Assembly (NCBI GenBank): GCA_964451325.1
Contig: CAYVHO010000013.1
Location: 13,323-77,322 of the forward strand
DNA: 64,000 bases
Direction of reading: 5' to 3'
Source of the DNA: JAADHI01 sp964451325
GTDB taxonomy: Bacteria > Nitrospirota > Nitrospiria > SBBL01 > JAADHI01
Shown here: positions 18,027 through 25,982 of the stretch, piece by piece
Layout of the letters: the number at the start of each line of letters is the position of its first letter
Numbering within the stretch: position 1 is the first letter of the stretch
Made by a program: the position numbers and the translations under genes
The notes under the pieces: generated by a model
What the model saw: only the letters and a program-made list of their open reading frames with translations
Told to the model about the DNA's origin: nothing
Database searches by the model: none

Positions 18027-18810
18027 CTTGTTTCTCCCTTGAAATTAGACCAAAACGGCGTTCTCTGCCCTGATAATCGTGCAGGGCCAAGAGAAAGTCT
18101 TTTTCCCTGAAATCAGGCCACAAGGTTTTTGTGAAATAGAGTTCGGTGTAGGCCACCTGCCAGAGCAAAAAATTGCTTACACGGATTTCTCCGCTGGTTC
18201 GGATCATGAGGTCTGGGTCAGGAATGTCTCTTGTGTAAAGGTATTCAGAAAAACAGTGTTCATCCAGATCTTTTATAGAAAGTTTCTCTGTCTCAAGATC
18301 TTGATAAACCTTCTTCATTGCATCCACGATTTCTGTTCGTCCGCCATAACTGAGTGCCAGTACCAGTACCATATTGTTGTTTTGTTTTGTTTTTTCTTCG
18401 ACGGAATGGATGAGTTGGGAGACGGAATGCTGGAGTCGGTCGATTTGGCCCACGGCGCGAAAACGGATGCCGTTTTTCATCATGGTTTTGAGTTCTTTGT
18501 TGAGATAGCGTTCAAGTAGCATCATGAGCTGGGTAATTTCTTTTGCAGGACGGTTCCAGTTTTCATTGGAAAAGGCGTAGAGCGTGAGCACTTTGATGCC
18601 GATTTGGCGTGCGAAGGTGATAATTTTTCGGACGGATTGGATCCCACTTCGGTGGCCTGCAATTCGCGGGAGGTGTTTTTGGGCTGCCCATCGACCATTT
18701 CCATCCATAATGATGGCAACATGTTCGGGAATGTTTTTCCGGTCAAGGGATTGCAATAAGGCATTTTCTTCTGGGGAATTGTTTGGTGTTGTTTTTTTTG
18801 TCATGTCCAT
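18022..18810 (-). CDS. uppS: Isoprenyl transferase (undecaprenyl diphosphate synthase)
   Basis: 262 residues. Cis-prenyltransferase making the C55 lipid carrier for peptidoglycan and other envelope polymers. Motifs: HVAIIMDGNGRWA with the Mg2+-binding Asp, RIAGHRSG, LTLYAFSNENWNRP, ALSYGGRTEIVDA, and the C-terminal PDLMIRTSGEIRVSNFLLWQVAYTE followed by W.DF. It starts with a short polar extension of about 28 residues. It sits upstream of cdsA, with overlapping ends, in the envelope operon. Confidence 0.95.
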   Translation of the reverse strand: MDMTKKTTPNNSPEENALLQSLDRKNIPEHVAIIMDGNGRWAAQKHLPRIAGHRSGIQSVRKIITFARQIGIKVLTLYAFSNENWNRPAKEITQLMMLLERYLNKELKTMMKNGIRFRAVGQIDRLQHSVSQLIHSVEEKTKQNNNMVLVLALSYGGRTEIVDAMKKVYQDLETEKLSIKDLDEHCFSEYLYTRDIPDPDLMIRTSGEIRVSNFLLWQVAYTELYFTKTLWPDFREKDFLLALHDYQGRERRFGLISREKQD

Positions 18811-18815
18811 CTTAA

Positions 18816-19577
18816 TTATTTTTTCAGCCGTTGTTCAAAGAGTTGGTATTGTAGATTTTCCAAAATGAGACCACTCTTTTCTGACTGTTGAATGGTCAAG
18901 GCCAGATGGGCCAATTCTGTTCCCGTCCTTGTATTTTGCAGCCGTAGCTTGACTAAAAATTGCTTTTCCTCTTGCGATGCGCTGAGTTCAAGATAATAGT
19001 CGTTTCCCGCTTCAAGCGCGGTTTTTTCTGTGCTTCCGATCGGTAATATTTTGACTCGGAAGCGACCTGTGTTTTGTAAGGCAAAGGAAAGCTCATTTGT
19101 GAGGAAGGTGTCCGCTGTTTCCCTTCCCATGGCAATGCCCAAAGTGATTTTTGTTGAGGGTAATCGCACAAGGTCGCCGACTTCAATCTTTTTTATCGTA
19201 TCAAGCGATTTTGCGCTCAGGCGGGGAGACTCAAATTGCAGCACCTCAAGATGGCCGGCTTCTCCCTCAAAATGACCCATGGGGACGCTGGTCACGGGAT
19301 GGTGAAAGCGTGCACCCTTCCGAAATGCTGAGAGTAATAGCCCTGGAGCAAGTCCTTGTCCCGTTTCTAAATCAATTTCAATTTGTCCCGCGTTTAAGGC
19401 CGTGACCCTTCCTGAGACTTTAGGAAAGTAGGTCATGAGTGCTCTGGAAAGGTCATCAATGCTGCCTTCTATTTCTTGTGCTGCTCCCTGAGCTACGGAC
19501 AGTTGGGGAATTGAAAGAAAGAAGAATAGCAGAAGCGTGAAAAAGGCCGATTTTATGGAATATACTGAAGGTTTCAT
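18816..19577 (-). CDS. Exported protein with FlgT-C-like domain
   Basis: About 253 residues. A signal peptide (cleavage near SVA-QGA) precedes SGRVTALNAGQIEIDLETGQGLAPGLLLSAFR ... GHLEVLQ ... IEVGDLVRLP. This resembles the C-terminal domain of flagellar assembly protein T, a small beta domain common in secreted proteins of unknown role. The second half (ITLGIAMGRETADTFLTNEL ... LELSASQ) resembles the nucleotide-free TolB-N/CsgG-like fold. ATG 19577 was chosen because it places the signal peptide at the front. It is first in the operon behind a near-consensus promoter. No flagellar genes are nearby, so a flagellar role is doubtful. Confidence 0.6.
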   Translation of the reverse strand: MKPSVYSIKSAFFTLLLFFFLSIPQLSVAQGAAQEIEGSIDDLSRALMTYFPKVSGRVTALNAGQIEIDLETGQGLAPGLLLSAFRKGARFHHPVTSVPMGHFEGEAGHLEVLQFESPRLSAKSLDTIKKIEVGDLVRLPSTKITLGIAMGRETADTFLTNELSFALQNTGRFRVKILPIGSTEKTALEAGNDYYLELSASQEEKQFLVKLRLQNTRTGTELAHLALTIQQSEKSGLILENLQYQLFEQRLKK

Positions 19578-19641
19578 TTTGTGTTCTTGAAATCCAGGTT
19601 TTGAGAAAAAGAAAGCAATAACAGACGCCAAAAGATCTGGA

Positions 19642-19670
19642 AGAATATGCTCCTGGTCAAAAAATGTCAA
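19642..19670 (-). promoter_or_regulatory. Near-consensus sigma-70-type promoter of the uppS-cdsA-dxr operon
   Basis: Reading on the minus strand: TTGACA (19670-19665), a 17-base spacer, then TATTCT (19647-19642). Transcription would begin near 19635, about 58 bases before ATG 19577. The same -35, spacer length and -10 occur at the tRNA promoter at 23209, which supports both calls. Confidence 0.75.
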
Positions 19671-19832
19671 CCGATTGGCCCCTATTTTCACCGACCTTTT
19701 GCTTTGTTTATTTGATCTTTATCCGGGCATACTGCTACTATCTCGGCCGTTCAAATGGCTTGAGCTTTATTCATGTGTTTTCCGCTTCTGTGAATCATTT
19801 GCGTAAGCGGATTCAAATTTTTTTAAGGAAAA

Positions 19833-20864
19833 ATGTCTCAAGACGCTTATAAAAATGCAGGCGTAGATATCGAAGCGGGAAATGAAGTGGTCCAGGGGAT
19901 TAAACCCTGGGTGAAATCGACCCTGCGTCCCGAGGTTTTGAGTGGGCTTGGCGGGTTTTCCGGACTTTTTTCTTTAGGAACGAAAAAATACAAACATCCC
20001 GTGCTTGTTTCGGGAACGGATGGTGTCGGAACAAAACTCCGCATTGCCTTTTTGACGGGGCGACATGATACCGTCGGCATCGACCTTGTGGCCATGTGTG
20101 TGAATGACGTCATTGTTTCGGGTGCGGAACCCCTTTTCTTTTTAGATTATTTTGCGACGGGCAAACTTCAGCCTAAGGTGACCCTCGAAGTGATTAAGGG
20201 CATCAGCATCGGATGCCGTGAGGCGGGTTGTGCCCTCATTGGCGGGGAAACGGCCGAGATGCCTGCCTCCTATCCTCCTGGTGAATACGATCTGGCGGGC
20301 TTTTCTGTCGGTGTTGTTGATAAAAAAAACATTATTGATGGGCGAAAAATTAAAGCAAAAGATGTACTGATTGGATTGGCATCCTCCGGACTTCACAGCA
20401 ATGCTTTTTCTTTGGCCCGACAAATTTTGTTTGAAAAAGCGGGTTTGTCTGTGGAGGATCATTTACCAGAGTTCTCTACATCACTGGGAGAGGTCTTGTT
20501 GACCCCGACACGGATTTATGTGAAAGCCATCCGTCGTTTGCTCAAACGAATTCCCTTAAAAGGCATTGCACATATTACGGGAGGTGGCATTACGGATAAT
20601 CTGCCTCGTATTTTTCCTGAAGGTCTGTCGGCAAAAGTCATGCCCGCGCGCTGGCAATTGCCCCCTATTTTTAAGATTCTGGAGGAGAAAGGCGAGCTTG
20701 ATCCCGTCGAGATGCTCGCAACCTTTAATATGGGTATTGGTATGGTTGTCGTGCTTGCTCCGGGTGATGTAAAGCCTGCCCTGGGTATTCTTAAACGGCT
20801 TGGTCAAGATGCCACTGTGATTGGGGAGATGATTCCAGGTCGGGGTCAGGTGGTCTATGCCTGA
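19833..20864 (+). CDS. purM: Phosphoribosylformylglycinamidine cyclo-ligase (AIR synthetase)
   Basis: 343 residues. Closes FGAM to AIR with ATP in de novo purine synthesis. Motifs: YKNAGVDIEAGNEVV at the N-terminus, HPVLVSGTDGVGTKL, VAMCVNDVIVSGAEPLFFLDY, ALIGGETAEMP, and GIAHITGGGITDNLPR near the C-terminus. AAGGA precedes the ATG. Its last eight bases overlap purN, indicating coupled translation. Complete and of normal length. Confidence 0.96.
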   Translation: MSQDAYKNAGVDIEAGNEVVQGIKPWVKSTLRPEVLSGLGGFSGLFSLGTKKYKHPVLVSGTDGVGTKLRIAFLTGRHDTVGIDLVAMCVNDVIVSGAEPLFFLDYFATGKLQPKVTLEVIKGISIGCREAGCALIGGETAEMPASYPPGEYDLAGFSVGVVDKKNIIDGRKIKAKDVLIGLASSGLHSNAFSLARQILFEKAGLSVEDHLPEFSTSLGEVLLTPTRIYVKAIRRLLKRIPLKGIAHITGGGITDNLPRIFPEGLSAKVMPARWQLPPIFKILEEKGELDPVEMLATFNMGIGMVVVLAPGDVKPALGILKRLGQDATVIGEMIPGRGQVVYA

Positions 20865-21486
20865 AAAGCCGCTGATTCTGGGGGTGCTGGCTTCTGGCCG
20901 TGGCAGTAATGTGCAAGCCTTGATTGATGCTATTGAGCGCGGAGTCCTTTCTGCACGCATTGCTGTTGTGATTAGCAATAAGGAAGACGCCTCGGTGCTT
21001 GTGCGGGCAAAAAAAAAGGGCATCCCCACTTTTTTTTGTGATCCGAAGTCCGTGGACAGTCGAGCCTCCTATGATGGTCTTTTGTGTGAAACCCTACAAA
21101 AACATCAAGTCGAGCTACTTATTTTAGCAGGATATATGCGCCTACTTACGAAGGTTTTAGTGGCGCCTTATCGTGAGCGCATTATCAATATTCACCCCAG
21201 TTTATTGCCTGCTTTTCCGGGTTTGCAGGCCCATAGGCAAGCCATCGATTATGGGGTTAAGGTGAGTGGCTGTACGGTTCACTTCGTGGACGAAAAAATG
21301 GATCATGGCCCGGTGATTGCGCAGGCCAGTGTTCCGGTAAAACAAGACGATACGGCGTCGAGTCTGGCGGCGCGTATTCTCCAGGAGGAACATCGTCTTT
21401 TTCCAAAAGTGATACAATGGTATGCAGAGAAGCGACTACGTATAGAAGGCAGACGTGTGTTGCTTGTTCCAGAAGCTGTGAAATAG
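20857..21486 (+). CDS. purN: Phosphoribosylglycinamide formyltransferase
   Basis: 209 residues. Transfers a formyl group from 10-formyl-THF to GAR. Motifs: VLASGRGSNVQALIDAI, LAGYMRLL, the active-site NIHPSLLPAFPG with the catalytic His, GCTVHFVDEKMDHGPVIAQ with the catalytic Asp, and RILQEEHRLFP. It overlaps purM by eight bases. purM-purN pairing is common. Confidence 0.96.
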   Translation: MPEKPLILGVLASGRGSNVQALIDAIERGVLSARIAVVISNKEDASVLVRAKKKGIPTFFCDPKSVDSRASYDGLLCETLQKHQVELLILAGYMRLLTKVLVAPYRERIINIHPSLLPAFPGLQAHRQAIDYGVKVSGCTVHFVDEKMDHGPVIAQASVPVKQDDTASSLAARILQEEHRLFPKVIQWYAEKRLRIEGRRVLLVPEAVK

Positions 21487-21496
21487 AGGCCTTGTC

Positions 21497-22036
21497 ATGA
21501 TTTGTCCCGTCTGTGGTTGCCAGCAGCGAAAGGCTGATGTCTGTGTTCAGTGTCATGCCCCGCTCTTTGCAAAAGTGGTTAAATCCGAAGGTTCTGAATT
21601 GCCCAGAGAGGAAGTCGTTTCCGACTCGGACATCTCTCAACCTCTAGTACGTAGGTCTCCCAAGCAGCCAGATCGTGCAAAAGTCGTCGTATCTCCACCT
21701 GAAAAAAAAACAAGCGCCGCAAAAAAAACGACGGCTTCTATTTTGGTGACGACCACGCAACGTGTTGAAGGCAGGCGTATCGCTAAATATTATGGTTTGA
21801 TTCACACCGATGTTTTAATTGATGCGCGTGAACCTGCTTCGGCGGCATCTCGTGTTGAGATGCATCGTAAGCAGATAAAATCAGGGGTGCTTGAGGCGAT
21901 GAAGGATCTACGGCAGGAAGCGTCCCTTCTGAAAGCCAATGCCGTTGTGGCGACAAGCTTCGATTACCAACGGATCGATTCCAAAACCTTATTGCTTTCT
22001 GTTATCGGTACGGCAGTATTTTTGAAAGATCATTAA
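21497..22036 (+). CDS. Zinc-ribbon plus YbjQ-family protein
   Basis: 179 residues. The N-terminus carries two Cys pairs (CPVCGCQQ ... CVQCHAPLF, residues 3-26), a short zinc ribbon. A low-complexity linker rich in Ser, Pro and Lys follows. The C-terminal part from about residue 78 (ILVTTTQRVEGRRIAKYYGLIHTDVLI ... AVVATSFDYQ ... IGTAVFLK) matches the YbjQ/UPF0145 fold, which forms rings in known structures. Metal binding by the ribbon is likely; function is unknown. It follows purN by 10 bases but is not a known purine gene. Confidence 0.7.
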   Translation: MICPVCGCQQRKADVCVQCHAPLFAKVVKSEGSELPREEVVSDSDISQPLVRRSPKQPDRAKVVVSPPEKKTSAAKKTTASILVTTTQRVEGRRIAKYYGLIHTDVLIDAREPASAASRVEMHRKQIKSGVLEAMKDLRQEASLLKANAVVATSFDYQRIDSKTLLLSVIGTAVFLKDH

Positions 22037-22104
22037 TCGATTGTGTTTTGAGGGAAATGCCTCAATGCGCGACTCCTTCCCGGATTCTTTAAAGTATCGT
22101 ATTT

Positions 22105-23208
22105 TCAATCCATCATCTTGCTCAGGCCCGTCCAGGTGCCAAACCATTTATTGCCGGATTTGTCAAAGGCAATGGAAAAGACGTTGTTATCCTGTAGGCC
22201 ATCTTGTGTGGTGTAGGTTGTCCAATGTGTGCCATCAAAACGACTGACTCCGCCGTCCGTGCCTACCCAGAGAACACCCTCGTTATCAATTTCCACGACA
22301 TGTACAAAATTTCCGCCTATGGTGTTGTTTCCGGCAATATAGGTCTGCCAATTTACCCCATCAAAGCGTGAAAGTCCCGCGCCCCAGGTGCCGATCCAAA
22401 GCACGTTGTTATCGTCAATGGCAATGTCCAGCACGTAGTTGGCATTGCCCATTTGATTCTCTTTCTGGTGTTGCCGATGGTGTCCTGTCGCGCTATTTTC
22501 TTCCTGTTTGGGTCGCGCAATTTTTGCGCCGAGACCGTCTTTGTGGGTATAGCCTTTCCAAGTTAAACCATCGAAGCTGTTGAGACCCCCTTCGGTGCCA
22601 AACCAGAGCAGGCCGTTTTTATCTTTTGCGATGGCATAAACCCATTTGTCGAGCAGACCTGCTTCTTCGGTGTAGGTTACAAAATATTCTCCGTCAAAGT
22701 AACTGGCCCCTTTCCATGTGGCGATCCACATGCCGTCGTCTTCAAAGAGGATGTCGTAAACCCAAAGATCCCCTAATCCACTGCCAGTGGGGTAAATCGT
22801 CCAGGCAGGGCCGTAAGTAATCTCTCCGCCGCCATAAGGCGTGAATGTTTGCCAACGTACTCCGTCAAAATGTGAGAGCCCTCCACCATAGGTGCCGATC
22901 CACTTATTTCTTTGTGCATCCACGGCAATTTTATAGATACCGTTTGCGAGTAGCCCTTTTGTATTGCGGTTGGTGTAGATCTGGTATTGGTCTTGGGTTC
23001 GTGTGTCGTAGCGGATGATGCCGCTTGAAAGACCCAGCCATAAATAAGGGCCTTCAAATGCAAGGCTTTTGATGTTTGCACCTGTTTCAAAGTTCAGGAA
23101 ATGGGGGGCTTTTTTGAGCAGAGGTGGTGTCGGGATATGCTGAGGCTTGTGCAGGCATCCGCTAAGATGGGATGTTAATATTATGGATAAAAAAAGAGCG
23201 ATTCTCAA
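22105..23208 (-). CDS. Propeller lipoprotein with Reg_prop-type repeats
   Basis: 367 residues. A lipoprotein signal with LSGC (Cys near residue 18) is followed by repeated segments such as GLLWFGTEGGLNSFDGLTWKGYTHKDGL and VLWVGTDGGVSRFDGTHWTTYTTQDGL. These are the ligand-binding-propeller repeats known from hybrid two-component sensors, here without any kinase domain. About seven repeats suggest one closed propeller on the periplasmic side of a membrane. The start is TTG 23208, next to the tRNA promoter -35 on the other strand. Convergent with the YbjQ gene. Function unknown. Confidence 0.75.
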   Translation of the reverse strand: MRIALFLSIILTSHLSGCLHKPQHIPTPPLLKKAPHFLNFETGANIKSLAFEGPYLWLGLSSGIIRYDTRTQDQYQIYTNRNTKGLLANGIYKIAVDAQRNKWIGTYGGGLSHFDGVRWQTFTPYGGGEITYGPAWTIYPTGSGLGDLWVYDILFEDDGMWIATWKGASYFDGEYFVTYTEEAGLLDKWVYAIAKDKNGLLWFGTEGGLNSFDGLTWKGYTHKDGLGAKIARPKQEENSATGHHRQHQKENQMGNANYVLDIAIDDNNVLWIGTWGAGLSRFDGVNWQTYIAGNNTIGGNFVHVVEIDNEGVLWVGTDGGVSRFDGTHWTTYTTQDGLQDNNVFSIAFDKSGNKWFGTWTGLSKMMD

Positions 23209-23237
23209 TTGACAAACCCAGAAGTAGAAGGTATTCT
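23209..23237 (+). promoter_or_regulatory. tRNA promoter
   Basis: TTGACA (23209-23214), a 17-base spacer and TATTCT (23232-23237), about 33 bases before tRNA-Val. The GC-rich ACGGCG after the -10 resembles a stable-RNA discriminator. It probably drives both tRNA genes and perhaps the tol genes, since no terminator separates them. Confidence 0.8.
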
Positions 23238-23270
23238 ACACGGCGATATATTGCTTTTCAAGCAATTCAT

Positions 23271-23346
23271 GGGCGGGTAGCTCAGTTGGGAGAGCGTCGG
23301 CCTTACAAGCCGGGGGTCACAGGTTCGAGCCCTGTTCCGCCTACCA
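23271..23346 (+). tRNA. tRNA-Val (anticodon TAC)
   Basis: 76 bases with encoded CCA. The acceptor GGGCGGG pairs with TCCGCCT (two G-U pairs). D-arm GCTC/GAGC, anticodon stem TCGGC/GCCGG with loop CTTACAA, T-arm ACAGG/CCTGT with TTCGAGC. The TAC anticodon reads GTA and other Val codons. Confidence 0.95.
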
Positions 23347-23383
23347 GTGGCAGCAGATGGCTGTTAGAAGTTTCGTGTTTTGC

Positions 23384-23460
<77 letters not shown>

Positions 23461-23557
23461 CTCAGTCTCTTTTGGTCTTTTCATCTTTTATTTCAGGTGA
23501 AGAGACATGTCTTTAAATAACAATCCAACGACTTAGGGTTTTCTAATCGATTCTTCC

Positions 23558-24244
23558 ATTGTAGAAGCGTTTCTCGCCGCAGGTATTATTGCAAAGATTG
23601 TTCTGGGGACTTTGCTCTTGGGCTCGATTGCCTCCTGGGCAATTATTTTAAACAAGTGGCTTGCCTTTCGTCGGGTGGATTCTGAGAATCGTCGGTTTTT
23701 AATGCTTTTTTCGAAAGCGGCGGATTTAGAGGCCATTCATCGAAAGACCCTCAAGCGAAATGGTGGCTCTCTCGCGGTCATCCTTGCTGCAGCCCTTTCA
23801 AAGATTGATGGCTTTCTTCTTAAGGGCATTGATCCCTCCACAGAAAATGATGCACTTCGTTTGTCCGTTGTTGAGCGGACCCTTCAAGGGGCCATTCAAG
23901 ATGAAATCACACATCAGGAACGTCATCTTCATGTGCTTGCGACGATTGGAAATACAGCCCCTTTTGTTGGACTTTTAGGGACAGTCTGGGGCATTATGGG
24001 CGCTTTTGAGGAAATTGGTCGACAAGGTTCTGCCAATATTGCTGTTGTTGCGCCGGGGGTTGCGGAGGCTTTGGTCAATACGGCTGCAGGTTTGTTTGTA
24101 GCGATTCCTGCGGCAGTCGCCTATAATCTATATGTGAACCGGATTAGAAAGATGCATGTGCAATTGGATGTTTTTTCTTCTGAAGTGATTTCTTTGGTCC
24201 AAGAGAAGACAATTGAAACATCCAGTCCACAATCAGTGAGGTAG
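23558..24244 (+). CDS. tolQ: TolQ/ExbB-type proton-channel subunit, irregular 5' end
   Basis: Inner-membrane motor protein that, with TolR, uses the proton gradient to energise TolA. Visible: first membrane helix IAKIVLGTLLLGSIASWAIIL; APFVGLLGTVWGIMGAFEEIG; and PGVAEALVNTAAGLFVAIPAAVAYN with the Thr/Ala-rich channel helices. A TTG at 23612 would cut the first helix in half, so translation must begin upstream. The only upstream ATG (23507, after GGTGAAGAG) is in frame but meets TAG at 23534-23536. An ATT at 23558 gives 228 residues, close to E. coli TolQ, but has no clear ribosome site. It could be amber readthrough, ATT initiation, a nonsense mutation or a base error. Confidence 0.8.
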   Translation: MVEAFLAAGIIAKIVLGTLLLGSIASWAIILNKWLAFRRVDSENRRFLMLFSKAADLEAIHRKTLKRNGGSLAVILAAALSKIDGFLLKGIDPSTENDALRLSVVERTLQGAIQDEITHQERHLHVLATIGNTAPFVGLLGTVWGIMGAFEEIGRQGSANIAVVAPGVAEALVNTAAGLFVAIPAAVAYNLYVNRIRKMHVQLDVFSSEVISLVQEKTIETSSPQSVR

Positions 24245-24251
24245 TTTTACG

Positions 24252-24668
24252 ATGATGTCCTCGTCTAACAAAAATCGTGAAATGATGTCGGAAATCAACA
24301 TTATCCCACTTGTTGATGTGATGCTGGTTTTGTTGATTGTTTTTATGATTACAGCACCGCTCTTGTATCGGGGTATGGACATCAAGCTTCCCAAGGCGGC
24401 AACAAACAACATTAAACCGACGGAAAGAAAGGTCTTGACTGTTGGAAAAGACCAGGCGGTTTTTCTTGATAAAGAAGAGATTGGTCTGGCGCGTTTGGAA
24501 GAACGTCTCCGGGTTTTGAAGGGGAATTCTCCTGATATTTCGCTCTATCTTCGTGCGGATCGTGATGTCCCTTACGGGGTCGTTGTCCATGTGATGGATT
24601 TAATCAAACGGGCGGGGATCGCCAAGCTTGGCATTGTCACAGAACCGGCCTCAAAAAAATCGTCCTGA
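24252..24668 (+). CDS. tolR: TolR/ExbD-type motor subunit
   Basis: 138 residues. A single N-terminal membrane helix (NIIPLVDVMLVLLIVFMITAPL) contains the conserved proton-carrying Asp in LVDVMLV. The periplasmic domain ends in VPYGVVVHVMDLIKRAGIAKLGIVTEP, the usual TolR dimer region. It starts seven bases after tolQ; GAGGTAG in the tolQ tail serves as ribosome site. It works with TolQ to power TolA. Confidence 0.92.
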   Translation: MMSSSNKNREMMSEINIIPLVDVMLVLLIVFMITAPLLYRGMDIKLPKAATNNIKPTERKVLTVGKDQAVFLDKEEIGLARLEERLRVLKGNSPDISLYLRADRDVPYGVVVHVMDLIKRAGIAKLGIVTEPASKKSS

Positions 24669-24869
24669 TGTTTGTTGGTTACTCTCTTTTCAGGTGACTC
24701 CCCTTATTTTACCGAGAACGGGTCCCGATGTGTGGCCCCTCCTGTAAGTCTATTGGCGTAAAAAATAGATCGCTCGTGTTATGCTATAGGTGTCTTGAAG
24801 TTGTTGTTGTTGATTTATGTATTCGATCATGAAAAGTGCTGTCATGGTTTTTAATGAGGAGATCAGTCC

Positions 24870-25979
24870 GTGACTGCATTACGCGGAGCTTGGTCGGTGC
24901 TTTTGCCGCGCCGCCAAGAGGGCCTTTCAAAAATGATGGCCTACTCTGTTTTTTTTCATCTCTTTTTGTTTCTATCCATTGTTTTAAATCGGACGTTATT
25001 TTCTTCTCAGAAGACTTCTTTTGATGGATTTCAGGTGAATCTGGTTGCTTCCGGTGATGGAGGTGGCATTACGTCCGGGCGTGCGAGCGTACCACGTGTC
25101 TCAAAAAAATCTAAAAATTTGAGTCCTAAAAAATCGTCCAAGGTTCGGGTGAAAGCGCCGTCAGTAGCCAAAGAAACAAGCCCGAAAGAGCCTGTTGTGC
25201 CAAAGATGGCTCAGGCCAAGGCAGCGCCTAAAGCGCTTCCCGCTTTGACACGGGCACCCAGGCGTTCTGTGAATGCGCCTCCGCCCGAAACGGAAGATCC
25301 TGAGCGTTTACAGGAGTGGTGGAAAAAACAGAAAAAAGCCTTGAAGACGCCGAGCAAAACGCCGGGAATTAAGCCAAAAATGGGCGTTTCTGAACGTACA
25401 CGCACGGCCAAAATTGACATTCAAAAGCGTCCGGCGCTTGTGCCTCCTGTTGTTTCTCCATCAAAACCCACAACAAAAATTGAACCACAAGTAACACCAA
25501 CACCGGATAAAACTGAGCCGGAAAAACAGTCCACGCCAGAGGCAGCTTCAAATCAAAGGGGTGCTTCTTCTCATGAAAATAATGCCGAGGGTGCGGGAGC
25601 AGAAGAAGAGACAAGCGCTTCGCAGGAGGGATCCTTGCAAGCCTCTCTTGGGCCTGGTATTACGGGAATCGGGCCAGGGGGTGCAGGCGCTTCTTTTATG
25701 TTTCCCGGTTATTTGCAAAAGGTCGATCATAAAATCAGGAATCTTTGGGCGCCTCCTCCTGTGGCATCCCGAAGAGACCGCTTAGTGATTCGGTTTGTGA
25801 TTCAGAAAAATGGTGGTGTTGACAAATCCTCCGTTGAAATTACAGAGAGTTCTGGTAATATCTTTTTGGATCAAGCGGCGATACGGGCGATTCCCAAATT
25901 ACTTCCTCCTCTCCCGAAAGCTTACAATGAAGATGTGCTGATTGTTTTTATGAATTTTGTTGTCAGAGAGGATTCCTAG
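24870..25979 (+). CDS. tolA: TolA/TonB-type energy transducer
   Basis: 369 residues. Cytosolic start, one membrane helix (MMAYSVFFHLFLFLSIVL, about residues 22-40), then a long Lys/Pro/Ser-rich periplasmic spacer that lacks the long Ala-rich helix of E. coli TolA. The C-terminal TonB/TolA domain starts near residue 280 (GYLQKVDHKIRNLWAPP ... SSVEITESSGNIFLDQAAIRAIPKLLPPLP). The GTG start has GAGGAG nine bases upstream. The 200 bases before it hold no gene but include TGTTATGCT near 24777, which could be an extended -10 giving tolA its own promoter. Confidence 0.85.
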   Translation: MTALRGAWSVLLPRRQEGLSKMMAYSVFFHLFLFLSIVLNRTLFSSQKTSFDGFQVNLVASGDGGGITSGRASVPRVSKKSKNLSPKKSSKVRVKAPSVAKETSPKEPVVPKMAQAKAAPKALPALTRAPRRSVNAPPPETEDPERLQEWWKKQKKALKTPSKTPGIKPKMGVSERTRTAKIDIQKRPALVPPVVSPSKPTTKIEPQVTPTPDKTEPEKQSTPEAASNQRGASSHENNAEGAGAEEETSASQEGSLQASLGPGITGIGPGGAGASFMFPGYLQKVDHKIRNLWAPPPVASRRDRLVIRFVIQKNGGVDKSSVEITESSGNIFLDQAAIRAIPKLLPPLPKAYNEDVLIVFMNFVVREDS

Positions 25980-25982
25980 GTT

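Noticed and set aside
22048..22065. Hairpin TTGAGG/CCTCAA between the YbjQ gene and the propeller lipoprotein
   Set aside because: Only six base pairs and no T-run in either direction.
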